The notes below the pieces were generated by a model. That model was not told where the DNA came from. It did not search any database and worked only from the letters and a program-made list of their open reading frames with translations. Position numbers and translations under genes: made by a program. Shown here piece after piece: positions 50,051 to 59,073 of a DNA stretch of 64,000 nucleotides (positions are counted from its first letter, which is position 1; the number at the start of each line of letters is the position of its first letter). Location: NCBI GenBank assembly GCA_910586645.1, contig CAJUIS010000005.1, positions 1-64,000 on the forward strand, written 5' to 3'. Source of the DNA: an uncultured Lachnospiraceae bacterium (GTDB lineage: Bacteria > Bacillota > Clostridia > Lachnospirales > Lachnospiraceae).

Positions 50051-51742
50051 TCAGAGTTCACCCGATGTTTTTTTTGTATTTGCTGCCAATTCCTTCATTT
50101 CTTCGGCATTCTTTAAAACGGTATCCGTAATTTTAACGCCGCCAAGCATCCGCGCAAGCTCTTCTATGCTTTCCTTTTTTTCAAGCGGACGTATTGTGGA
50201 AATCGTCGTCTGGTTCGCAACTGATTTTTCAATCAGATAATGACTGTCAGCCATCGCCGCAATCTGAGGAAGATGCGTAATGCAGAGGATCTGATGGCTG
50301 TGCCCCAGCGCATTCATCTTTTCCGAAACTTTCTGCGCCGTTCTGCCGCTGATTCCCGTATCAATTTCATCAAAAATCATCGTTCCCACCGCGTCCGTGT
50401 CTGCCAGAACCGTTTTGATTGCAAGCATAACCCTTGAAAGCTCTCCGCCGGAAGCAATTTTTTCCAATGATTTTTCCGGTTCTCCCGGATTCGTCGAAAT
50501 CAAAAACTCTGCGTCATCAAAACCGTTTGCCGTAAAATGATCCATTTTTCGAAACTCCATCGAAAATGAAACATCGGGAAAATTCAAATCCGAAAGCTCT
50601 TTTTGGATTGCTTCTGCAAGCTTTTTCGCTTCTTCTTTTCGAATTTTCGATACGGCCTCGGACTGTTTTCTGATCTCCTCTTCACTTTCCTGAAACTCTT
50701 TCTGCAGCTTTTCCAGCCATGCATCGTAATCCGAAAGCTGAAAAAGCCTCTCTTTTTTCTCCCTGCAGGAAGCAAGAATCTCTTCCACTGTTCTTCCATA
50801 CTTGGACTTTAAATGATTGATGTCGTCTAACCGCCGCTCCGTTTTCAGAAATGTCTCTTCGTCAAATGATGTATCCGCTATATATTCTGCGATTTCCCGG
50901 TTAAAATCATTCAAAAGATTATCGATTTCCATTAATTGGCTCTCAAATTCAGACAGCGGAGCGTCATATCCTGCGACAGAAGACAAACTTCGAAGCGCAT
51001 GGCTGATCTGCTCCGACGCAGACGCAAAATTTCCGCCTGTTTTCTCATGCGCCTTTGTAAGCGATTCCATAATTTTCTGGCCATTCAAAAGCCGCCTGTA
51101 ATCCTTCTCCAACTGCTCATCTTCCAACGGCATAAGATTTGCATCTTCAATTTCTCCAATCTCATAATTCAGAAACGAAATTTCACGTTCCCGTTCCGCT
51201 GTATCTGTGCCTGCCTCTTCCAGTTTCTTTTTTATTTTTTTGTAAACTTCATAGGAAGCTTTCAGTTTTTCTTTTTCTTTCTGCAGACGATTTTTCGCAT
51301 AGCCATCCAGGATATTTAAATGATTTTTTCTGACAAGAAGGGACTGATGCTCATGCTGTCCATGAATATCAATCAAAAGCGCCGCCGCTTCCCTGACCTT
51401 TGATATGGGAACGCCCTCCGCATTGATTTTGGAAACGCTCCTTCCATTTACAATTTTTCTGCTTAAAATCAGGCAGCCGTCCTCCGGAAAAATATCCATT
51501 GCTTCAAGCTCTTTAAGAATGCGCTCATCCTCAATCAAAAACGTCAGCTCCACCAGACCATATGAAGCGTTTTCCCGAATCATCTCTTTGGGAAGCTTTC
51601 CGCCAAGCGCAAGGTTTACGGAGCCAATGATAATTGACTTCCCGGCTCCTGTTTCTCCCGTCAGGATATTAAGCCCCGGCGTAAAGTCCACTTCCGCCTC
51701 GTCAATCAGAGCCAAATTCTTTACGTGCAGATTTTGTAACAT
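50051..51742 (-). CDS. recN: DNA repair protein RecN
   Basis: A 563-residue SMC-like ATPase in double-strand break repair. Walker A NILTGETGAGKSIIIGS is near residue 30. A long coiled-coil (residues ~150-380) follows, with LINDIHGQHEHQSLL before it, then the ABC signature IASGGELSRVMLAIK and Walker B MIFDEIDTGISG. It is last in the tlyA-nadK-argR-recN run (10 bp after argR) and ends in a strong terminator. No LexA box was recognised. Confidence 0.97.
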   Translation of the reverse strand: MLQNLHVKNLALIDEAEVDFTPGLNILTGETGAGKSIIIGSVNLALGGKLPKEMIRENASYGLVELTFLIEDERILKELEAMDIFPEDGCLILSRKIVNGRSVSKINAEGVPISKVREAAALLIDIHGQHEHQSLLVRKNHLNILDGYAKNRLQKEKEKLKASYEVYKKIKKKLEEAGTDTAEREREISFLNYEIGEIEDANLMPLEDEQLEKDYRRLLNGQKIMESLTKAHEKTGGNFASASEQISHALRSLSSVAGYDAPLSEFESQLMEIDNLLNDFNREIAEYIADTSFDEETFLKTERRLDDINHLKSKYGRTVEEILASCREKKERLFQLSDYDAWLEKLQKEFQESEEEIRKQSEAVSKIRKEEAKKLAEAIQKELSDLNFPDVSFSMEFRKMDHFTANGFDDAEFLISTNPGEPEKSLEKIASGGELSRVMLAIKTVLADTDAVGTMIFDEIDTGISGRTAQKVSEKMNALGHSHQILCITHLPQIAAMADSHYLIEKSVANQTTISTIRPLEKKESIEELARMLGGVKITDTVLKNAEEMKELAANTKKTSGEL

Positions 51743-51751
51743 AATCCTCCT

Positions 51752-52207
51752 TTACACATCACCAACAATTTTTTTCAGACGCCCCATCAAAACACCCGTA
51801 TCCTCTACTGTGCGGACTGCGCACATAACCGTATCGTCTCCGGCTATGCTCCCTACGATTTCATGGCACTCCATCGCATCCAGAGCCGCAGCAACCGCCA
51901 TCGCCATACCCGGAACCGTCTTTACAACAAGAATATTCTGCGCCATATCCATCGAAACAAACCCATTCTGAAAAACATGGTTATATTTCTCTGTCATGTC
52001 TTTTTTATCTTCCGCAACCACTGTATACTTCTGCCTGCCGTTTCTCATTGCAACTTTCGTCAGCTTCAATTCCCGGATATCCCTTGACACTGTAGCCTGC
52101 GTAGCGTGATACCCTTCCCGTTCCAGATAGTCCGAAAGCTCTTCCTGTGTCTCTATATCATTTTTCTGTATCAGCTCCAAAATCTTCGCCTGTCTTTTTG
52201 CCTTCAT
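51752..52207 (-). CDS. argR: Arginine repressor ArgR/AhrC
   Basis: 151 aa. The N-terminal winged helix-turn-helix (MKAKRQAKILELIQKNDIET, YHATQATVSRDIRELKLTK) and the C-terminal arginine-binding trimer domain (GMAMAVAAALDAMECHEIVGSIAGDDTVMC, with the Asp pair GDD) are both complete. It represses arginine synthesis and activates catabolism with L-arginine as corepressor. The ATG abuts the nadK stop (1 bp), typical for this conserved gene group. Confidence 0.95.
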   Translation of the reverse strand: MKAKRQAKILELIQKNDIETQEELSDYLEREGYHATQATVSRDIRELKLTKVAMRNGRQKYTVVAEDKKDMTEKYNHVFQNGFVSMDMAQNILVVKTVPGMAMAVAAALDAMECHEIVGSIAGDDTVMCAVRTVEDTGVLMGRLKKIVGDV

Positions 52208-53011
52208 TTAAAACCCCCGCATCTTTCTTCTGAGTATTTCCAAAAAACTGATTTTGCTGAGTTTAATAATTTTCGTCCTCTGTTCTGAAGCGCGGATGGT
52301 GATGGAATCCCCTGGTGAAAGCGAAAGCGCGCATTCCCCGTCAAAATTCACTTCCGCCTGTTCCCTCTTCTGCGGCTGTCTGCTCCTAAGTTCAATTGTA
52401 ACTGCATCCTTTTCACTGACAATGATGCTTTTCGCATTCAAATCATGGGCATTGATGGGCGTAATCAAAATCATGCGGGCTTTTGGATCAATAATCGGGC
52501 CGCCCGCCGACATACTGTACCCCGTAGATCCGGTTGGCGTTGCGACAATTACGCCGTCAGCCCGAAATGTATTCAAATATTCCCCATTGACAGATACAAG
52601 AAGCTCCATAAGCTGAAGAACCCCTTTTCTGCAGATGACAACATCGTTTAACGCCTTTCTCGGAACATGTTCCCCGCTTAACATCATGCGCTCTTCCACA
52701 ATGTAATTGCCCTTCATCAGCTCTTCCACCGCACAAAGCGCATTCCGTTCCTCCAGCTCACAAAGATACCCCAGATGTCCAAGATTGACGCCAATCAAAG
52801 GGATATCCTGTTCCGATGCGATTTTTGCCGTACGAATTAAAGTTCCGTCGCCTCCGAGCACAAAAATCCCCTCCGTAAAAGGCGGCAGTTCCCCGCCTTC
52901 CCTGACCGTCCGGCAGCTTCCCCCTTTTAACTCAATAAAAGACTTCATTTTATTTGTAAGACGGTAATCTTTATCCTTATAGGGATTTGCAATGATACAA
53001 AAATTTTTCAT
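52208..53011 (-). CDS. nadK: NAD kinase
   Basis: Phosphorylates NAD to NADP in the cytosol. 267 aa: the GGDGTLIRTAK motif with catalytic Asp (residues 54-57 region), GVNLGHLGYLCELE, the NE-like motif replaced around ALNDVVICRKG, and TPTGSTGYSMSAGGPI. The start ATG overlaps the tlyA stop (ATGA). Length is near the family norm (about 270-290). Confidence 0.96.
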   Translation of the reverse strand: MKNFCIIANPYKDKDYRLTNKMKSFIELKGGSCRTVREGGELPPFTEGIFVLGGDGTLIRTAKIASEQDIPLIGVNLGHLGYLCELEERNALCAVEELMKGNYIVEERMMLSGEHVPRKALNDVVICRKGVLQLMELLVSVNGEYLNTFRADGVIVATPTGSTGYSMSAGGPIIDPKARMILITPINAHDLNAKSIIVSEKDAVTIELRSRQPQKREQAEVNFDGECALSLSPGDSITIRASEQRTKIIKLSKISFLEILRRKMRGF

Positions 53012-53817
53012 ACTTTTTTATCCAGTTCCAGATGCGCCATTTCCACTGTCCTGTCAACGTCAATGGATGAACACACGGCCCCTTCCCCATTCTTTCTGAT
53101 ATATAAGAGATATTCAATATTCCCTTCCGGCCCCTTAATCGGAGAAAATCCCAGGTTAAGAACCGAAAATCCAAGCTCCCTGGCGCAGTCCGTCACTTTT
53201 AAAATCACTTCTTTATGTACCCCTTTCTCCCTGACAACGCCTTTTTTCCCTACTTTTTCCCTTCCCGCTTCAAACTGCGGCTTAATCAGGCACACCATTT
53301 CTCCCGTTTCAGATAAAAGCTTTTCTGCAGGGCCAAGCGCTTTTGTCAGTGAAATAAACGATACGTCCACCGATGCAAAATCCAGAACGTCGTCAATATC
53401 CTGCGGAGTCACATAACGGATATTCGTCTTTTCCATACAGACCACCCGTTCGTCGCAGCGCAGCTTCCACGCAAACTGGCCATAGCCAACGTCTACGGCA
53501 TAGACTTTTTTTGCTCCGTTCTGCAGCATACAATCTGTAAATCCTCCGGTTGAAGCCCCGATATCCATGCATATTTTATCCTGCAAAAAGACGCCAAACT
53601 GCCCGATGGCCTTCTCAAGCTTCAATCCGCCGCGGCTTACATATTTCAGCGTACTTCCGTGAATTTCAATCTTACAGTCCGAACGAAACATACTTCCCGC
53701 TTTATCTTCTCTCTGATTGGCTACAAATACATTGCCTTCCATAATCATTGCCTTTGCTTTTTCCCTGGAAGGCGCAAGGCCCCTGTTTACCAGTAACACA
53801 TCCAGTCTCTCTTTCAT
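53008..53817 (-). CDS. TlyA family rRNA (cytidine-2'-O)-methyltransferase
   Basis: 269 aa: an N-terminal S4 RNA-binding domain (RLDVLLVNRGLAPSREKAKAMI) and an FtsJ-like methyltransferase (CMDIGASTGGFTDCMLQNGA, VDVGYGQFAWKLR, VSFISLTKALGP, LIKPQFEAG). TlyA proteins 2'-O-methylate 16S/23S rRNA and were once called hemolysins. The start at 53817 is chosen because its ATGA overlaps the dxs stop. Confidence 0.93.
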   Translation of the reverse strand: MKERLDVLLVNRGLAPSREKAKAMIMEGNVFVANQREDKAGSMFRSDCKIEIHGSTLKYVSRGGLKLEKAIGQFGVFLQDKICMDIGASTGGFTDCMLQNGAKKVYAVDVGYGQFAWKLRCDERVVCMEKTNIRYVTPQDIDDVLDFASVDVSFISLTKALGPAEKLLSETGEMVCLIKPQFEAGREKVGKKGVVREKGVHKEVILKVTDCARELGFSVLNLGFSPIKGPEGNIEYLLYIRKNGEGAVCSSIDVDRTVEMAHLELDKKV

Positions 53818-55694
53818 TTGTCCGTCCGTTTCCACTCCTCATACTCTAAAACAATTCTGTCAAATACAGACACAGCGTCTATTTTCAGCTCTCTGCACAG
53901 AATGTCCACATTTCCATGTTCCACATAATCATCCGGAATCGCCGTCACAAGCACACGGCAGTCCGCCTTATTTTCTGATAAAAATCCTGCTACATGCGCG
54001 CCAAATCCGCCCAGGGCGGCATTCTCCTCCAGCGTGACAATCAATGAATGACTTTCTGCCAGATCAAGCAGAAGCGCTTCATCCAAAGGCTTGGCAAACC
54101 GCGCATTGACAAGCGTGGCCATGTATCCTTTTTCATGCAGCAGACGGCGTACGCTTTCCGCCGTCTTTACCATACTGCCAAGCGCAACCAGGGCAATCTG
54201 CCCTTCCCGGTAAATTACCTCGCTTTTTCCATATGCAATCGGCTCCCGAAACTCCTTTAACCCGTCATACGCTTCGCCTCTCGGATAGCGAATTGCAGCC
54301 GGAGAAGGAAAATCAGCCGCAAACTTTACCATATCTGAAAGTTCCCATTTATTCTTTGGAGCCAGAATCGTCATATTCGGAATCGACGACAGATAGGAAA
54401 TGTCAAAAATTCCCTGGTGCGTCTCTCCGTCGCTTCCCACCAGCCCCGCCCGGTCAACTGCAAATACAACGGGAAGATTCTGAATGCAGACATCGTGCAG
54501 TATCTGATCATAAGCCCTCTGAAGAAAAGAGGAGTACACCGCCACAAACGGCTTTAGTCCTGCCGCCGCAAGTCCCGCTGCAAACGTAACGGCGTGTTCC
54601 TCGGCAATCCCAACATCAAAAAATCGATCCGGAAACCTGCTGCGGAAACGTTTCAGGCCCGTTCCGTCCGCCATCGCAGCCGTAAGCGCCACAACGTTTT
54701 CCTTCCGTTCGCCAAGTTTTTGCATGACTGTGGAAAAAACGTCGGTATAATTGGCTTTTGTGCGCTTTTTCAAAGGAAGCCCCGTTTCAATGTCAAACGG
54801 CTCCGTTCCGTGAAACCTTGCCGGATGGCGTTCCGCCGGAAGATAGCCTTTTCCTTTTTTTGTAATTACATGAACCAGCACAGGTCCCTGATACTTCGCA
54901 GCTTCACGGAAAATCCTGACCATGCCGGAAACGTCGTGCCCATCTACCGGCCCAAGATACATAATTCCCATATTTTCAAAAAGCATCCCCTGTACAAGAA
55001 GCTGTTTGATGCCGCTTTTCGTCTTCCTAATACGCTCCACAATGCTTTCTCCATAGACAGGAATCCTGCTTAAAGAATTTGCAACGCCCGTTTTGATCTC
55101 CTGATAGGATTCCGTCGTCCGCAGATAGTTTAAGTGCTTTGAAAGCCCTCCGACATTTTCAGAAATTGACATATTGTTGTCATTTAAAACAATCATAAAG
55201 TTCGTGCGGATTCTGGAAGCGTTATTTAAAGCTTCGTATGCCATTCCCCCCGTCAAAGCCCCGTCTCCAATCACAGAAACCACCTTGTAATCTTCGCCTT
55301 TCATCTGTCTTGCCATGGCATATCCAAGCCCCGCCGATATAGAAGTCGAACTGTGTCCCGTGTCAAAACAGTCGCAGTCGCTTTCTTTCCTTTTCGGAAA
55401 ACCGCTCATCCCGCCATACTTGCGCAGACTGTCAAACCCTTCCTGCCGTCCTGTCAGTATCTTATGCGTATAAGACTGATGCCCGACGTCCCATATAATT
55501 TTATCTTTGGGCAGTTCAAATGCAAGGTGCAGCGCCATCGTCAGTTCCACAACGCCCAGATTCGAAGCCAGATGGCCTCCGGAAACGGAAATTTTCTGAA
55601 TCAGAAATTCCCGGATTTCATCCGCCAAAACGATAAGCTCCGCTTTATCAAGCTTCTTAATGTCATTTTCCCGCTGTATTTTTTCTAATACCAT
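53814..55694 (-). CDS. dxs: 1-deoxy-D-xylulose-5-phosphate synthase
   Basis: A 626-residue thiamine-diphosphate enzyme that condenses pyruvate and glyceraldehyde-3-phosphate, the entry of the MEP isoprenoid pathway. It has SVSGGHLASNLGVVELT, DVGHQSYTHKILTGR, GDGALTGGMAYEALNNA with the Mg/ThDP motif NDNNMSIS, DVGIAEEHAVTFAAGLA and DRAGLVGSDGETHQG. The ATG at 55694 has AGAGGTG upstream; an in-frame GTG lies at 55703. It is followed by tlyA and preceded by ispA, so isoprenoid genes are linked. Confidence 0.97.
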   Translation of the reverse strand: MVLEKIQRENDIKKLDKAELIVLADEIREFLIQKISVSGGHLASNLGVVELTMALHLAFELPKDKIIWDVGHQSYTHKILTGRQEGFDSLRKYGGMSGFPKRKESDCDCFDTGHSSTSISAGLGYAMARQMKGEDYKVVSVIGDGALTGGMAYEALNNASRIRTNFMIVLNDNNMSISENVGGLSKHLNYLRTTESYQEIKTGVANSLSRIPVYGESIVERIRKTKSGIKQLLVQGMLFENMGIMYLGPVDGHDVSGMVRIFREAAKYQGPVLVHVITKKGKGYLPAERHPARFHGTEPFDIETGLPLKKRTKANYTDVFSTVMQKLGERKENVVALTAAMADGTGLKRFRSRFPDRFFDVGIAEEHAVTFAAGLAAAGLKPFVAVYSSFLQRAYDQILHDVCIQNLPVVFAVDRAGLVGSDGETHQGIFDISYLSSIPNMTILAPKNKWELSDMVKFAADFPSPAAIRYPRGEAYDGLKEFREPIAYGKSEVIYREGQIALVALGSMVKTAESVRRLLHEKGYMATLVNARFAKPLDEALLLDLAESHSLIVTLEENAALGGFGAHVAGFLSENKADCRVLVTAIPDDYVEHGNVDILCRELKIDAVSVFDRIVLEYEEWKRTDK

Positions 55695-55705
55695 ACCCGG
55701 CACCT

Positions 55706-56596
55706 CTATTTTTCCCGATGTGTAAAATATCGTAATAATTCAGGCAAAAACGGGTTCGTTCCGGAAAGGGCTTCCATTCGTTCCACTGCCCGCTTTGACA
55801 GACGCTCCGCTTCTTCCCTTGCCTTCTCTAATCCTTCCATCGAGAGATACGTCGTCTTCTGATTTTTGGCATCGCTGCCAATCGGCTTTCCAAGTTTTTC
55901 AAAAGATCCGGTTACATCCAGAATATCATCCTGTATCTGAAACGCAAGCCCTGCGTCCTGCGCCGCTTCTTCCACAATTTTCTGTTCTTCTGCAGAGGCT
56001 TTTGCCAGTATGGCTCCAATCCGCACAGACGCCTCCAAAAGAGCGCCTGTCTTTAAGCGGTAAATAAACATTAATTTTTCCTTTGAAATCTCTGTCTCTC
56101 CCTCGGACTCCACATCCGCCGTCTGTCCGCCTACCATTCCGTAAATGCCCGCTTTTTCTGTCAAAACCTGAAATGCCTCTCCGATGCTTCTGTTTTCCGG
56201 TTCCATGGAAAATGCCTTTGCCGCCGTTTCATAGGCGTAATTTAACAAAGCGTCTCCGGCCAGTATGCCCATCGCCTCTCCGTACACGGCATGTGTCGTC
56301 TTCTTTCCTCTGCGGTATTCGTCATTGTCCATTGCCGGAAGATCATCATGTACCAGGGAATACGTATGAATCATTTCAATTGCCGCGGCAAACGGCTCAA
56401 TGATTCTGGAATCCCCTCCAAACATACGGTAAGTTTCCAGCATAAGCATTGGACGCAGACGCTTTCCTCCCGCCAGTATACTGTAATTCATTGCCTCTAA
56501 AACTGTTTTCTGATAGCCTTCTTCTTCCGGAAGATACTTCTTTAACATTTCTTCTATTTCCAGAATCCTGCTTTCCAGTTCTTTTTGTATTTCCAT
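55706..56596 (-). CDS. ispA: Polyprenyl (farnesyl) diphosphate synthase
   Basis: 296 aa. The first Asp-rich motif is VHDDLPAMDNDEYRRGK (DDxxxxD form), and the second is FQIQDDILDVTG; GGKRLRPML and GQTADVESEG are also present. The size and motif type fit short-chain farnesyl/geranyl diphosphate synthases in the xseB-ispA-dxs order. The start at 56596 follows AAAAGGAGCGCGC; the frame is open to 56653. Confidence 0.93.
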   Translation of the reverse strand: MEIQKELESRILEIEEMLKKYLPEEEGYQKTVLEAMNYSILAGGKRLRPMLMLETYRMFGGDSRIIEPFAAAIEMIHTYSLVHDDLPAMDNDEYRRGKKTTHAVYGEAMGILAGDALLNYAYETAAKAFSMEPENRSIGEAFQVLTEKAGIYGMVGGQTADVESEGETEISKEKLMFIYRLKTGALLEASVRIGAILAKASAEEQKIVEEAAQDAGLAFQIQDDILDVTGSFEKLGKPIGSDAKNQKTTYLSMEGLEKAREEAERLSKRAVERMEALSGTNPFLPELLRYFTHREK

Positions 56597-56624
56597 GCGC
56601 GCTCCTTTTGCCTTATTCGTCCCG

Positions 56625-56837
56625 TCAAAACTCCTCCAACGTGCCCTGCTCACTGATCACGAGCATCTTTTTTTCTACCTGATCGATTTTTGCACTGCAC
56701 TGTTTTAACTTTTTCATCCCTTCCTCATAGAGCAGAAACGAATGCTCCAGTGAAATATCCCTTTCTTCCATCTTTTCCAGAATCTCTTCTATTTCCCCGA
56801 ACAATTCCTCCAGATCGGGTTCTTTCTTTTCTTCCAT
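56625..56837 (-). CDS. xseB: Exodeoxyribonuclease VII small subunit
   Basis: A 70-residue all-helical protein, EEKKEPDLEELFGEIEEIL then MEERDISLEHSFLLYEEGMK and LKQCSAKIDQVEKKM, the conserved XseB pattern. It pairs with XseA in single-strand DNA degradation. It begins 3 bp after the xseA stop. The start at 56837 is taken rather than an upstream frame extension inside xseA. Confidence 0.94.
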   Translation of the reverse strand: MEEKKEPDLEELFGEIEEILEKMEERDISLEHSFLLYEEGMKKLKQCSAKIDQVEKKMLVISEQGTLEEF

Positions 56838-56839
56838 CT

Positions 56840-58066
56840 TTACCGCTGCCTTTCTGTCTGTTCCAAATAAGACATAATCTGCTTTACCTCCGCCCAAAAG
56901 CTCCCGTCCTGCAGGCGGATCCGGACCGTGTCTTTACATTTTACATCGGAAACGGCGCTGATGCGCTTTCCTTTTTCATCTGTTACAAACGCAAGCCCCT
57001 GGCTTAATTTTCTGGCCGGAGACACGCCGTCCAACTGCCCGGCAAGAATTCCAAGCCGGTGCCTTGCTTCCGTCACCTGCCGTTCCATTTCCTGTGAAAG
57101 CTTCTCCCAAAGCCCCGCGGTATACTGTTTCTTTTCATTTAAACGGCTAAGCGGGCTTTTCAGCTTCAGAATGCTTCCAAGGTTCTGGCATCTCTTTTCC
57201 GCAGACTCTTTTTTCCAGGCCATAGAACGGCCAAGCCTGTGGCGCAGGCTTTCCATCATATCAAACGCTTCAAATATATCGTAAACTGCAAGCTCCGCCC
57301 CCGCGGACGGCGTAGGCGCCCGCAGATCCGCCACAAAATCCGCAATCGTCGTATCTGTCTCATGTCCGACCGCAGAAATCACCGGCGTTTCACAGTCAAA
57401 AATCGCCCGCGCCACTGTTTCTTCATTAAATGCCCATAAATCTTCTATGGAACCGCCGCCTCTGCCTACAATAAGCACATCCGGCCGCATTGCGTCCAGT
57501 GTCCGTATCCCTTCCGCAATGCTGTCGGCAGCCCCTTGCCCCTGCACTTTCGCCGGATACAAAATAAGCTGCACATAGGGATTTCTTCTTCCCGCAATGT
57601 TTCGGATATCCTGCACCGCCGCTCCTTCAGGCGCTGTAACAATGCCAAGCGTCCGGATATATTTTGGCAGAGTTTTCTTGTATTCGTCCGCAAACATTCC
57701 CATTTCTTCCAGTTCACGCTTCAATGCCTCAAATTTTAAATACAGGCTGCCCGCTCCGTCCCGCTCAATCTCTTTTGCATAGAGCTGATACCGCCCGTCC
57801 CGTTCATAGACTTCAATGGAGCCGGTTACAAACACCTTGTCCCCTTCCTGCATCCGAAAAGAAAGCCCCCTGCGGTTCCCTGCAAATAAAACGGCTGAAA
57901 TAGCCGCCTTTTCATCTTTTATTGTAAAATAAATATGACCGGACGAATGATACTTGCAGTTGGAAACTTCACCCTTTACACAAATGCCGCGAAGCATAAA
58001 GTCCTGGGCAAACATATTCCTGATGTATGCATTCACCTGGCCGACTGTATATGCGTTCTTTCTCAT
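56840..58066 (-). CDS. xseA: Exodeoxyribonuclease VII large subunit
   Basis: 408 aa: N-terminal OB fold (YTVGQVNAYIRNMFAQD, VKGEVSNCKYHSSGHIYFTIKDE), catalytic core with VTAPEGAAVQDI, VLIVGRGGGSIEDLWAFNEE and ISAVGHETDTTIADFVADLRAPTPS (split over several motifs), and a long coiled C-terminal region that binds XseB. The ATG overlaps the nusB stop (ATGA). Confidence 0.96.
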   Translation of the reverse strand: MRKNAYTVGQVNAYIRNMFAQDFMLRGICVKGEVSNCKYHSSGHIYFTIKDEKAAISAVLFAGNRRGLSFRMQEGDKVFVTGSIEVYERDGRYQLYAKEIERDGAGSLYLKFEALKRELEEMGMFADEYKKTLPKYIRTLGIVTAPEGAAVQDIRNIAGRRNPYVQLILYPAKVQGQGAADSIAEGIRTLDAMRPDVLIVGRGGGSIEDLWAFNEETVARAIFDCETPVISAVGHETDTTIADFVADLRAPTPSAGAELAVYDIFEAFDMMESLRHRLGRSMAWKKESAEKRCQNLGSILKLKSPLSRLNEKKQYTAGLWEKLSQEMERQVTEARHRLGILAGQLDGVSPARKLSQGLAFVTDEKGKRISAVSDVKCKDTVRIRLQDGSFWAEVKQIMSYLEQTERQR

Positions 58067-58452
58067 GCGATTTTTGCCAGAATGCCGTTTACAAATGAAG
58101 AGGAATCATCCGTTCCGTATTTCTTGGCCAATTCCACCGCTTCATTGATTGCCACGCCGGTTGGAATATCGTCGTCAAATTTGATTTCATAAACCGCAAG
58201 ACGAAGCAGCGTCAAATCAACTTTTCCCATTCTTGTCGTCTTCCAGCCTTTGGCAATTTCATTAATCAGCCCATCCAGCTCCGCCGCCTTTTCCGCAACC
58301 GCCTGCGTCTTCTCCCTGATATAGGCAGCGTCCGCATCGTCTTCCCCTTCATCTGCGTCATACAAAAGCTGCTCGGACAATTCTTCTTTGGAATGGAATT
58401 CTATACGGAACAAAAGCTGAAAAATCCTCTCCCTCATTTCTCTTCTTGACAT
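58063..58452 (-). CDS. nusB: Transcription antitermination factor NusB
   Basis: 129 aa, all-helical NusB fold: REMRERIFQLLFRIEF at the start, KTQAVAEKAAELDGLINE and the conserved end LTLLRLAVYEIKFDDDIPTGVAINEAVELAKKYG, SSFVNGIL (read as separate motifs). It works with NusE in rRNA antitermination. It is preceded by the Asp23 gene and a terminator and leads the nusB-xseA-xseB-ispA-dxs operon. Confidence 0.95.
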   Translation of the reverse strand: MSRREMRERIFQLLFRIEFHSKEELSEQLLYDADEGEDDADAAYIREKTQAVAEKAAELDGLINEIAKGWKTTRMGKVDLTLLRLAVYEIKFDDDIPTGVAINEAVELAKKYGTDDSSSFVNGILAKIA

Positions 58453-58475
58453 CTGACCCTTTCCTTTCTTTCGAA

Positions 58476-58500
58476 AACAAAAGGATGCTGTTACGCATCC
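58476..58500 (-). terminator. Terminator after the Asp23 gene
   Basis: Minus strand GGATGCGTAACAGCATCC, a compact 7-bp stem, followed by TTTTGTTTTC. It lies immediately after the Asp23 stop codon and before nusB. Confidence 0.85.
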
Positions 58501-58878
58501 CTACCTGTTCTTTCCCATGTCAACGCTGGCAATTCTGACATTTACGCCGGATACTTCTAACCCCGTCATATTCTCAATCGCTGTCTTCACCTTTTCCTGA
58601 ACCTTGGAAGAAACGTCTAAAACCGAAAATCCATACGCAATATTCAGCGCAACGTCCACACGCACAACGCCTTCTTTTACGTCCACCCGGATCCCCTTCG
58701 AAAGGTTCTTCATACCAAGCTTGCTGACCAGTTCGTTGGTAATATTTCCCGCCATGGAACTTACTCCCTCAACTTCAGTGGATGCAAGCCCTGCAATAAT
58801 GGCAACGACTTCGTCCGCAATCTTGACATCTCCCAATTTATCTTCTTTAATTTTAAATCCTTTTCTACCCTCAGCCAT
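58501..58878 (-). CDS. Asp23/Gls24 family envelope stress protein
   Basis: 125 aa, one Asp23 domain: LGDVKIADEVVAIIAGLAS, EGVSSMAGN, KGIRVDVKEGVVRVDVALNIAYG (in parts) and VQEKVKTAIENMTGLEVSGVNVRI. These proteins associate with the membrane and cell-wall homeostasis. The ATG at 58878 has TAGGAGGCATTCAG upstream; the open frame extends to 58950 without support. Placement before nusB is conserved in Clostridia. Confidence 0.94.
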   Translation of the reverse strand: MAEGRKGFKIKEDKLGDVKIADEVVAIIAGLASTEVEGVSSMAGNITNELVSKLGMKNLSKGIRVDVKEGVVRVDVALNIAYGFSVLDVSSKVQEKVKTAIENMTGLEVSGVNVRIASVDMGKNR

Positions 58879-58998
58879 CTGAATGCCTCCTAAGTGATAT
58901 TTAACAACATTATAGCAGACTATTTTTATTTTGAAAACCAAAAATTGCAATATCTTCTATTAGTATACCCGCTTCTTTCCATATCATCAATACTTTTT

Positions 58999-59043
58999 AG
59001 AAAAAAGGCGCAAAGCCTTACTCATTTCATAAGACTTTACACC
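58999..59043 (-). terminator. Terminator after gpmI
   Basis: Minus strand GGTGTAAAGTCTTA pairs with TAAGGCTTTGCGCC (14 bp, with G-U pairs in RNA), followed by TTTTTTC. It lies just past the gpmI stop and ends the ylxM-ffh-rpsP-khpA-gpmI run. Confidence 0.85.
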
Positions 59044-59073
59044 TCTTCATTCAAGAAACCGTCCGTAAAACTG